Positions 10,776 to 17,596 of a stretch of 17,596 bases of DNA are shown here, in pieces. Location: NCBI GenBank assembly GCA_900404475.1, contig OUQQ01000435.1, positions 1-17,596 on the forward strand. Reading direction: 5' to 3'. The notes beneath the pieces are model-generated. The model did no database searches. It saw nothing but the letters and a program-made list of their open reading frames with translations, and was not told the origin of the DNA. A program made the position numbers and the translations under genes. Numbering within the stretch: the first letter of the stretch is position 1; the number at the start of each line of letters is the position of its first letter. Origin of the DNA: Spongospora subterranea. Taxonomy: Eukaryota; Endomyxa; Phytomyxea; Plasmodiophorida; Plasmodiophoridae.

Positions 10776-10895
10776 TGCAATGTCTTCTGAAAATGATCAA
10801 ATTCAATCAGGTGATTATGATACCACACTACGGACGGTGCATGGAGTAACCACGTAACGCTGGCCGCTCATGCCTTAGCCAAAGGACTGTTACTT
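10776..10895. other. 5' flank of the ALDH6A1-type gene
   Basis: Reading on the minus strand, TTTTCAG stands 13 bases before the ATG and could be the acceptor of a 5' UTR intron. An upstream non-coding exon would then lie beyond, in or past the repeats at 10896-11185. No clear TATA box is visible. Confidence 0.3.
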
Positions 10896-10957
10896 ACGGC
10901 AAAATGCCGGGAAAGTGTCGATCACCACGGCAAAATGCCGGGAAAGTGTCGATCACC
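10896..10957. repeat. Exact tandem repeat, 2 x 31 bp
   Basis: Two identical 31-base units run at 10896-10926 and 10927-10957. Each begins with a small fold-back (CGGCA-AAA-TGCCG). The end of the second unit pairs with the next bases: GTGTCGATC at 10946-10954 against GATCGACAC at 10963-10971, a 9-bp stem with an 8-base loop. Exact identity implies a recent duplication. Confidence 0.9.
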
Positions 10958-11067
10958 AGTTCGATCGACACAGCGGAACACTGGAACACAATCTGTCGGC
11001 CGCCGTTTCTCTGCTCGTTGACGTGCCCACAGCGGCGACACGGAGGGCACCTCACAGATTCGCATTT

Positions 11068-11185
11068 CGCCCAACCATCTTTCCCCTTCGCTTTTGATAA
11101 ACCAATTTGCGCTTTTCCAAACTCAACGGGTGATGTGAAAGTGCAAATTGGTTTATCAAAAGCGAAGAGGAAAGATGGTTGGGCG
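11068..11185. repeat. Near-perfect inverted repeat, 48-bp arms, 22-base spacer
   Basis: The left arm (11068-11115) and right arm (11138-11185) are reverse complements at 46 of 48 positions. The left arm starts CGCCCAACCATC and the right arm ends GATGGTTGGGCG; both carry TTCGCTTTTGATAAACCAAT or its complement. A single strand would form a long hairpin. Beyond the arms the similarity ends sharply. It could be a minimal fold-back element, a recent palindromic duplication or a source of double-stranded RNA if transcribed. Confidence 0.9.
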
Positions 11186-11410
11186 ACCACCATTGCTTCC
11201 CGTTCAAGACAACGCTGAGTTTAGGGCGAACGCTGCATCTAAAGGTATTCCTAGCAGGCACAGTTCGGCCGAGTTTTCTGACAAGAATGACCAGACCAGT
11301 AGGTCGTTCTTGTAAACACCTCTCCTTGCTTAGCTTGTATCATTACACAGCCCTGATTCATATCAACGGATCTGGATTATCCATAACAATTTGACAAGAA
11401 TTTCTTTCTT

Positions 11411-11515
11411 CCCGGTTCATGTACCGCTACTGCTCTTCCTCATGCCGGTTCATGAACCGCCTCTAGTTCTCATTCCCGGTTCTCGCACCGCCTCTCGTTC
11501 TCATTCCCGGTAGAC
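11411..11515. repeat. ~31-bp tandem array, about three units
   Basis: CCGGTTC-type unit starts fall at 11411, 11444, 11475 and 11506 (spacing 33, 31, 31). The unit reads roughly CCCGGTTCNNGNACCGCCTC followed by TNGTTCTCATT. CCGGTTCATGAACCG within the second unit is palindromic. It lies directly beside the gag-like repeats that follow. Confidence 0.75.
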
Positions 11516-11880
11516 GTACGTTCCTCTCCACCACATCCGTTCACATCTTTTCCCGTTTCATCTCTCTTCCCTCTGCACCATTCGATATCTCTAGCCGCGA
11601 GCGATCCGAGTCAGTTCCAGCCATCCCCGCACAACCATTGAGGTTTTCAGGTGCCGTCGGAACCTTCCTATTTCCATCAGTCTACTCATCCTTTGGCGCC
11701 GAAGATCCAAGCGGTATTACAGGCAGCGCTCGTCCAGCAACAACACAGTTCCAACGGCAGTTGCAGGAATTGTCGCAGCACTATCAGCAGCAGGTGATTG
11801 ACCGACATCCCCCTCAGCCTCCCCAGCCAGAACCCAAGGTTTCCTCCAGCATCCTTTCGACGGTTCCCGATCCACCCTTC
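11503..11880 (+). mobile_element. Gln-rich gag-like repeat fragment, plus-strand copy
   Basis: A leader-like part (11503-11652) is followed by a part coding for a Gln-rich coiled-coil segment (11711-11840; LQELSQHYQQQVIDRHPPQ). Both parts recur in reverse orientation at 11961-12224. The coiled coil with Gln runs and the Pro-rich tail resemble the N-terminal part of retrotransposon Gag proteins, but no protease, reverse transcriptase or integrase is present. Relative to the minus-strand copy, one base is missing in the Gln run near 11744, so the reading frame is broken here. Confidence 0.5.
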
Positions 11881-11919
11881 GAGGGTTTAGTAACCAAATA
11901 TCAATGGTCAATTACTCGC

Positions 11920-12266
11920 AAACCCTGGACATACGCCACCGATTCCGACAAGGTGATGCTACCTGAAATCCTCGATGGCTGTGCTGGCTGGCTGGAACTG
12001 ACTCGGATCGCTCGTGGCTAGACGGAAGAGAGATGAAAGGGGGAAAGATGTGAAAGATGTGGTGGAGAGGAACGGAAAGGATCCGGGAGGAGGACCTTGG
12101 GTTCTGGCTTGGGATGCTGAGGGGGATGTCTGTCAATCACCTGCTGCTGATAGTGCTGCGACAATTCCTGCAACTGCTGTTGGAACTGTTGCTGTTGTTG
12201 GACGAGCGCTGCCTGTAGTACCGCTAAACCCAGGACATACGCCACCGATTCTGGCAAGGTGATGCT
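11920..12266 (-). mobile_element. Gag-like repeat fragment, minus-strand copy with a 306-bp period
   Basis: On the minus strand the order is: a 41-base element (12266-12226), the Gln-rich coding part (12224-12094; VLQAALVQQQQQFQQQLQEL), the leader-like part (12091-11961), then the 41-base element again (11960-11920). The two 41-base copies are 306 bases apart and differ at about four positions, so this is one full repeat period plus the start of the next. The coding part matches the plus-strand copy at roughly 90 percent by eye. The array could be a tandem satellite derived from a retrotransposon, or two truncated insertions facing each other. Confidence 0.5.
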
Positions 12267-12300
12267 GGTGGCAGACCTGTTGCAAGGGAACGCACTGCTG

Positions 12301-12333
12301 TGATTCTCGCCGCTTTTCAAACGGCGAGAATCA
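12301..12333. repeat. Perfect 12-bp stem, 9-base loop
   Basis: TGATTCTCGCCG at 12301-12312 and CGGCGAGAATCA at 12322-12333 are exact reverse complements around a 9-base loop. No T-run follows, and a bacterial terminator is not expected in this context. It sits next to the gag-like repeats and may be an element end. Confidence 0.8.
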
Positions 12334-12339
12334 ATGACC

Positions 12340-13345
12340 AAAGAGCTTTCCGGCGAAAGCAGCTGCGATGTACGGACGTTGGCGGACGAGACGGCGAACG
12401 GAGGAGATACAGGTGCCGCAGAACACGCACCAAAAGCGCTCCAAGACTCGGTTGGCGCCTTTCATGGAGAGATGATCGGCGCCATCGCAGGAAGTCCCCG
12501 CGTCCGTATTGTTCGACGTGGCACTCGGCGGAAGATGCAACGCCTTTGAAAGAGTTTGTTGCTCGTCGTCCTGTATCAGGGTACTAGTGATGAGGATATG
12601 CCTTTCGACGGCTACTACAGATGTCAAGTTGATTGTGTAGTGCCCAGCATCGCTAGTCGATAGACATGTTCGTCTTGACTAACCGCAAACGAGACTTTCC
12701 GAAAGTCTCGTCAATTTAAGGTACGAAATTTCGTGGCCAGCGGGACAGGTTAATTGGCGACATGTATTCGTGGTCCTGAACGTTGGTTAAAACGCAGTCG
12801 ACGCAACGTGGTTACCCGAAAATGGGACTGCGTCTTGAATGACCGACAATCGAGCAAGATGGAGTTCTTGAAAAGCCTTCATATACAGTGGATCAGGCGC
12901 AACTCCACGAACGTGGTATGCTTGCAATTAAACCGACGATCATAAATTTTCAAAACATATTCTTCATTAACTTGATCAAATGTGAAGTGTCTAATGAAGG
13001 TGCACTCGGGCGCTAGACTTCGAGGTCTAGAAGGGCAGTGCAATTATTGTCTTCGAATACATATTATCACACAGAATGCGGCACATGGGTCTTACCTGGA
13101 ACGGCAATAGAAATAGTTTTCTAAAAATCATCATCACACTCAAACAGTCGCCGGCTCTGACCCTGCACAGGGAGAAAATATGACACTATTACATTTGAGG
13201 AGACGGTTGGCTCCTTCCTTGTCCATCTTTATGAGTTACTCGACGAGATATGATAACACCGTTGTTGATGCCGTATCGTTCGATTGCAGATTGCATTGAC
13301 GTGAAAATGCTGCGAATGAATCTTTTTGTAAACAAATGCAATACA
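12340..13345. other. Stretch without a supportable gene
   Basis: Competing frames of 60-100 codons occur on both strands at 12331-12627 and 12754-12945, with no family recognised. The stretch holds a perfect 10-bp hairpin at 12690-12710 (CGAGACTTTC, one base, GAAAGTCTCG). It also holds a smaller fold at about 13011-13028 (CTAGAC and GTCTAG around TTCGAG) with outer GCACT/AGTGC pairing. I tested the latter as a tRNA and it does not fit. Confidence 0.35.
12690..12710. repeat. Perfect 10-bp hairpin
   Basis: CGAGACTTTC and GAAAGTCTCG flank a single base. The palindromic CGAAATTTCG follows about a dozen bases later. No role is evident. Confidence 0.7.
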
Positions 13346-13800
13346 ACAGATTATGGGCATACATACACAGATTGCGATGAGGACCGGCTGTGTTGTAGAT
13401 GTACAGGGCAAGAGGCGCTTCAGATGAAGGTTAAATGAGAGTTGATAAGACTAATGGGCGTTCATTACCTCGACTGATGATGACGTCTTCGATCTCAAGA
13501 TACTTTGAGGAGAAGCAGCAGAATTGGGTGATCGCGAGTGGTGACTACATGGGCTCAAGGGCAAGTATGGAGTAAATGGAGCAAGAATTAGCACAAAATA
13601 TAACCTTACAGATAATGGGCAGACATAAATCGCGATGAGGACCTGTTGTGCTGTGTAGATGGACAGGTGCGAGAGGCGCTTCAGGAGAAAATTTATCAAT
13701 GATGGCTGATAAGACTAATTTGCGTTCATTACCTCGACTGATGATGACGACGTCTGTCTCAAGATCTTTGAGGAGAATCAATGGAATTGGGCGATCGTGA
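13346..13800. repeat. Direct duplication, two ~193-bp copies, period 262
   Basis: The copies lie at 13346-13538 and 13608-13800. Shared blocks include ACAGATWATGGGCA, GCGATGAGGACC, AGAGGCGCTTCAG, GATAAGACTAAT, CGTTCATTACCTCGACTG and TTTGAGGAGAA. Identity by eye is about 80 percent. On the minus strand the second copy lies in a 90-codon open frame (13817-13545; LILLKDLETDVVIISRGNER), while the first copy meets a stop in the matching frame. I recognise no family. The better-preserved frame in one copy suggests a partly duplicated exon or element coding region. Confidence 0.75.
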
Positions 13801-13887
13801 TCATCGGCAAATAACAATTAGCCGCTATACTTGGAGATCAAACACCCCACTAATTGTCTGCGGTTCTGGGTGTCAGCTCTCCTTCAG

Positions 13888-14127
13888 ATTCTCACATGTT
13901 TTCGAAGTTTTGCGAGGTAGACGGAGCTGTTGGCCACAAAGGAGAAGGTGTGCGCCTCTGCAGTGTCTGAACTTGCTGCTACAACTTTTCGATTTGGTTG
14001 TTGCACCATTTTAGGAGATTGGCCATGTTGTCGATTTGAGTTTGCATTGTTTTCCGCACTTCAACAAGTTCTCCTTTGTCGCCCACAGGTCCGTCTCCCT
14101 CGCAAAACTTCGAAAAACTGTGAGATA
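13888..14127 (-). repeat. Inverted repeat (~65-bp arms) around a coiled-coil reading frame
   Basis: The left arm (about 13888-13953) and right arm (about 14053-14127) are inverted copies sharing TCGAAGTTTTGCGAGG, AGACGGA and CACAAAGGAGAA or GACAAAGGAGAA. Read on the minus strand from the right arm inward, one frame gives FCEGDGPVGDKGELVEVRKT and then MQTQIDNMANLLKWCNNQIE. After a single stop it continues QQVQTLQ. The heptad pattern and Gln content resemble a gag or ORF1 coiled coil. It is probably a mobile-element fragment folded back on itself. Confidence 0.6.
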
Positions 14128-14458
14128 TCGCAAGCTGCTGGTCTTGTCTTGGGCATCTGATTCACCAAACACCTCAACCCAAAGGTCTGGGCATGGAATA
14201 CGGTGGCAGATGGGATGTTCACGTTGTTGAACTGTCGGCGGGCAGTGCCAAAAGGCCACACACAATGGAGCTTCTCCAATAATGGGATCAATGACGACAC
14301 CGCGTATCCGCTGGGATAACCAATCCGAAAATCCAGTGTCGAAATCTGTTCGCAATCATTCACCTGGCATTATGAACCAGATCGTTAAGACAGTGGCAAA
14401 CTCGACAGTTTTGACGGATCCGGCAGTTCACATCAACAAGTGATATTGTTGCATGAGC

Positions 14459-14598
14459 CGCCGCGTTGGCCACGTGCCTGCGCCCTCAACTTCCACGTCC
14501 GACAGCAACAACAGTTGGCAATCAAGAATAGTGTCAAGTCCGTTTAGTTTGTCTGCCTACAGTTGTTGGCTGTGCAATTTGATGTCGCCAACGCGGCG
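14459..14598. repeat. Short inverted repeat with nested second inverted pair
   Basis: CGCCGCGTTGGC at 14459-14470 faces its exact complement GCCAACGCGGCG at 14587-14598. Inside, ACAGCAACAAC (near 14502) faces GTTGTTGGCTGT (near 14563), with a one-base gap in the pairing. The layout looks like the ends of a small non-autonomous element, but I see no target-site duplication. Confidence 0.5.
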
Positions 14599-14599
14599 C

Positions 14600-15430
14600 G
14601 CTGGATAGCGGGCCGGCGATCTGACTCGGGGAGTGGTGTCAGGACGTCCGAAAGGAGCAGCGAAGGGTCAGGAGTCGGGAGTGGGATTGGGTCGAGTGGT
14701 GGATAGAGGCGATCGGGCAAACGTTGAGGACGTCGGGGCGGTGAGTGACCTTGAACGTGCATTGTTTCGGTCCAATGGTCATTGCTATCTAAGGTGGGGC
14801 AGATCTACACCTGGATAAATAAGTACATCAAGTTATTGATATCCTGAAATCGTATTATTGAGACGCAACCCACGACATATTTTATTGAACGCCGGACGAA
14901 AGCAAGCCGCCTTTTACCTCAATATCGGGCCAGTTTGACTACATGAATCAGCGCGCCTACATAAAAACAAACATTTCAAACCCCAAATGGTCTTGAGATC
15001 GATGAAACTGAGCAGATAACAATCGTCTGTCCTCTATTTCATGGGAAGTCGCGTAGATTATCGAATTAGGTCGCATCAAACGCGCACACAACCTTTGATT
15101 GCCTTTATCAACGCAGCTTCAGAATCACAGCTAACGCAGCCGGGACGAATAACACAATTCATCTTTAGGACAACCATCCCAAAAAACAAACATATAAAGA
15201 TACGTTGGTTTGACGGTCATCAGAACATAAAAACCGGAGGATTCAAGTGATGGTCATTGTCTCTGACCATCAAGATGAGGATCTGTGTGAACGGATTTGG
15301 GACCAGCCCGAACGTGCCATCGAGAACAGTTCAAACTGGTCCCACCTCAAGGATTTATATAGACCAGGGTGCTCCATCCGCATTGGCGGTGCAACATAGT
15401 GCCTTTCATCGCTAAAAGGACGACATACGA
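14600..15430. other. Stretch without a supportable gene
   Basis: Positions 14590-14760 are G-rich on the plus strand, and the complementary frame is Pro-rich low-complexity sequence. A perfect 9-bp hairpin lies at 15248-15272. GGGACCAG near 15299 faces CTGGTCCC near 15337. No homology-bearing frame was found. Confidence 0.35.
15248..15272. repeat. Perfect 9-bp hairpin, 7-base loop
   Basis: TGATGGTCA (15248-15256) and TGACCATCA (15264-15272) are exact reverse complements. It is isolated in otherwise unassigned sequence. Confidence 0.6.
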
Positions 15431-15764
15431 TTAAGGGTTAGCGACCAATTCAAACTGTACTGTACCAGTTTTGATGACACATAATGGTTCTTGTTCTGGC
15501 TCTTGCTGGGGTTTCGTCTGGTCTAGTTTGAATTCCACCTTGGTGGCAAGTAACTCATCTGAGCTCATCATCCATTCCTCCACTTTCAGCGGCATTGTGG
15601 CTTCTGCAACACGAATTGTGACATCCACCGTTCCCGTATGATCTAGCGATGCCAATGAACCAACTCGAGAACCAACGAGGAGTGGTTTCTCGATAGTCAC
15701 GATCAACCGCGTTTGAGACACGAACCCGGCCGATATTCCAAAACATTTCTGTTCTGCCCTTCAA
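15431..15764 (-). other. Candidate terminal exon of an unknown gene
   Basis: A minus-strand frame is open from an in-frame TGA near 15762 to the TAA at 15433-15431. It reads as a balanced protein of alternating hydrophobic residues (SQTRLIVTIEKPLLVGSRVG, TGTVDVTIRVAEATMPLKVE), then a charged Gln/Glu/Pro stretch and the end TGTVQFELVANP. The composition suggests a beta-sandwich. CAG sites just upstream could serve as acceptors. No upstream exon could be joined with confidence, and I recognise no family. Confidence 0.3.
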
Positions 15765-15779
15765 AACTGTCGTGCTGGT

Positions 15780-16930
15780 AAATACTAATCACAAACATTA
15801 CAAAACCCAGTTGCACTTTCCATGTATCAGACCGCAACTACAGCTTCGACGGGCAATTCACAAACCTGTTTTTGTGAACATCAGTCGAATGTACCATATA
15901 AAACAAATCAAGATATATAAATCAGTATATTAATTTAGTAACTTCCGTATGGCATGTTCATGAGCGATTGTCAATAGAAACAGCCAAAAGAGAAATAGCA
16001 CGTTTGATATATGATATCCGATGGTATTTAAGGGTTTGTCATCTGCTTCTTCAAGTTTGCTTTCCGGATTATTGATCAGATTCAAATAATCGCGTGCTGA
16101 GGACCGATAAAGAATTCTTCATGATAATTGAGAACGGTTTCGGTACGAGCCGACATGTTGCGTTAATAAACAAAAAGGCTTCGCGACGCGTGAGTATGTT
16201 GAAAAGTGTTGGGGAGTCTCATCAACATGAAGAGACACGATAGTGTGTGGTTTTAGGTGACTTCTTAAAAAACGGGCTCGAATATTTTGGACAAGGACAT
16301 CAAGACGGACAGTCGGCACCGCAAACTCAGGCTCCTCATTCAATCGGAAGGTGTTTGAAGAGATCGCCCACCGGTCCAGGTAGATTGGTCAGCCTGTTTC
16401 ATTGTCTGAAACTTGGTAAAATCAGTAATATAAAGTCTGTTGGATTCTGCCCGAATTTGACAAGCAGAACTGGAGCGATTTTAACTGCTTATCCGACGGT
16501 ATAAATGAGCCAGACACATTGCTTTCTGCTTTCCGTCAATATACCCAGCAATGGCGACAATCCCCCGTCTCTGACATTTCTGAGGGATCGACTTAATGCC
16601 GGCTGCTGCAATTTCTGCAGTCCCCAGACATGGAATCGGTCGCAAAGAGCCTTGCTCTGTAGAGCCGTTGAGTTCGAAGATGCACTATCTTGTTTTGCGA
16701 GCCCGATCATGCGCCTCCCGCCCGTTCCATCATTAACACAATGGAGAAAAACATTTGTTGAAACCGACTCCACTGTGGAGTTTTGAGGAATATTAATGTA
16801 TCCATGGATGACTGTGGGTCAGTCCGTGTTCACAAGTGTCCACTGGTCAGGATGAAATGGCCCAGTAGAGCCCCGTCACGGACTCCGACGGGTCAGTTGT
16901 GCTATAGCCGGACGGTCATATTGATTTTGA
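15780..16930. other. Stretch without a supportable gene
   Basis: Positions 15880-16120 are AT-rich without a long frame. Minus-strand 16343-16119 and the overlapping frames at 16489-16786 on both strands are open but show no conserved block. A promoter for the gene at 16934 should lie in the last part of this stretch; I see no TATA box that stands out. Confidence 0.3.
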
Positions 16931-16933
16931 GCA

Positions 16934-17596
16934 ATGGCAATTACTGGAGGAATGGCCAATATCGCCTATATCGTACTGTTCGCTGTGTTTCAGTCCTTAT
17001 GGCTTGTGACCAATTGCCATCAAGGAATGAAACTTACTGGAACTGTTCGATTTCCCAAGCCCGATGCTGTTTGGGGTGAAGGTATTGATGAGAAGGTTAG
17101 TTTGATTCAAATGGAGGAGCCAACAAATATGAAGTGGATTGAACCTTTGAATTCGCCGAAGAACTTTGGTGTTGTTCGAATGAAGGAGCAGCTAAAAAGA
17201 GAGATTGACCCGTTGAGATTGCTCTCATTCCTTGATATGCGAAATTCGTTTGCCGAGATAATCCAAAGAGCCGTTTATGAGGACATTTCCAAGGAGCATC
17301 CCAATTGGATAGTCATTCCATTTTCCGTCGTAAGGCGTTCCACACAAGAGACATATGTCAAAGTGCCGCACATCGATTTCGTTCGCGATGCCGATATTGC
17401 CGCCCTTTTGCAAAACTGGGGTGACTGGTCTTGTGAGATCATGGAGTCTTTGGCAAAGAATGACCATGTCAAAGCCGCTGCACTGGCACACTATAATGGC
17501 AACGTTGAAAAATACGCAATGGAAATGTTGACTCTCGATCATTTGATGAATATCTGGACACCAATTGAACCTGTTAAAGCATGGCCATTGGCATTC
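16934..17596 (+). CDS. CmcJ/AsaB-type oxidoreductase with signal peptide, 5' part, runs off the window
   Basis: The frame is open for 221 codons without an intron and continues past the edge. ATG 16934 follows an in-frame TGA six bases upstream; ATG 16952 is a second candidate with a better context (GGAGGAATGG). A hydrophobic N terminus (MANIAYIVLFAVFQSLWLVT, then NCHQG) looks like a signal peptide, so the product is probably secreted or enters the ER. The body shows NFGVVRM, DPLRLLSFLDMRNSFAEIIQ, HPNWIVIPFSVVRR, VPHIDF and HLMNIWTPIEPVKAWPLAF. The last block closely resembles the NVWRPI.GPV.DWPLAL motif of the CmcJ/NvfI/AsaB family, and HID sits where that family has its VHxD metal-binding pair. 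Members are known as hydroxylase- or methoxylation-related proteins of bacterial and fungal secondary metabolism; the substrate here is unknown. A decayed paralogue lies at 5907-7128. The coding call is secure; the family call is inferred from motif order. Confidence 0.72.
   Translation, partial: MAITGGMANIAYIVLFAVFQSLWLVTNCHQGMKLTGTVRFPKPDAVWGEGIDEKVSLIQMEEPTNMKWIEPLNSPKNFGVVRMKEQLKREIDPLRLLSFLDMRNSFAEIIQRAVYEDISKEHPNWIVIPFSVVRRSTQETYVKVPHIDFVRDADIAALLQNWGDWSCEIMESLAKNDHVKAAALAHYNGNVEKYAMEMLTLDHLMNIWTPIEPVKAWPLAF

Noticed and set aside
10900..11220. Plus- and minus-strand frames of about 100 codons with similar translations
   Set aside because: The similarity is a direct result of the 48-bp inverted repeat; there is no evidence of a protein.
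11411..11515. Possible CRISPR-like array because of regular ~31-bp spacing
   Set aside because: The units are contiguous and similar throughout, with no unique spacers, and the genome is eukaryotic.
13005..13040. Possible tRNA-like fold with outer GCACT/AGTGC pairing
   Set aside because: It is too short, has no T-loop GTTCRA box and no anticodon arm in the right place. No other tRNA was found in the window.
16119..16343. Minus-strand frame containing LHVDETPQH, resembling the VHxD site of CmcJ-like proteins
   Set aside because: None of the other family blocks (the RPI.GPV.DWPLA region, MTPDE, C-terminal motif) appears downstream in any frame, so a chance match is more likely than a third copy.
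16489..16786. Overlapping open frames on both strands upstream of the right-edge gene
   Set aside because: Neither shows a recognisable block, a signal peptide or splice sites linking it to the next gene.

Overview
This is eukaryotic DNA, most likely from an invertebrate animal. Two conserved housekeeping genes lie on the minus strand, each cut by eight or nine short introns (46 to 279 bases) with GT-AG ends. All but one of the exon joins are fixed by reading phase and by homology. There are no bacterial-style operons. The standard genetic code fits both genes. I cannot name the species. The acceptor sites are varied and lack the strict TTTCAG consensus of many nematodes.

Layout. Positions 1-2200 hold no recognisable gene, only short minus-strand open segments of doubtful reality. 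Positions 2230-5425 (minus) carry a complete gene for the B subunit of DNA polymerase alpha-primase (POLA2 type), nine exons and about 619 residues. Positions 5907-7128 (minus) hold a broken copy of a CmcJ/AsaB-type oxidoreductase (2-oxoglutarate/Fe dioxygenase-like). Positions 7130-8200 contain an imperfect inverted duplication. Positions 8250-10775 (minus) carry a complete mitochondrial methylmalonate-semialdehyde dehydrogenase gene (ALDH6A1 type), ten exons and 519 residues, with a poly(A) signal just after its stop.

Positions 10890-14830 are repeat-rich. They hold a 31-bp tandem repeat, a near-perfect 48-bp inverted repeat, a ~31-bp tandem array, inverted and tandem pieces of a Gln-rich gag-like repeat, a ~193-bp direct duplication and an inverted pair flanking a coiled-coil reading frame. 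Most of this looks like degenerate mobile-element debris. Positions 14830-16930 are largely unassigned. Positions 16934 to the right edge (plus) carry the 5' part of an intact, intronless gene for a protein with a signal peptide, related to the broken copy at 5907-7128.

How the genes relate: the two housekeeping genes are functionally unrelated (replication priming; valine, thymine and beta-alanine catabolism) and are simply neighbours. The most interesting content is the CmcJ-like pair, one intact and apparently secreted, the other decayed. That family is best known from bacterial and fungal secondary metabolism.
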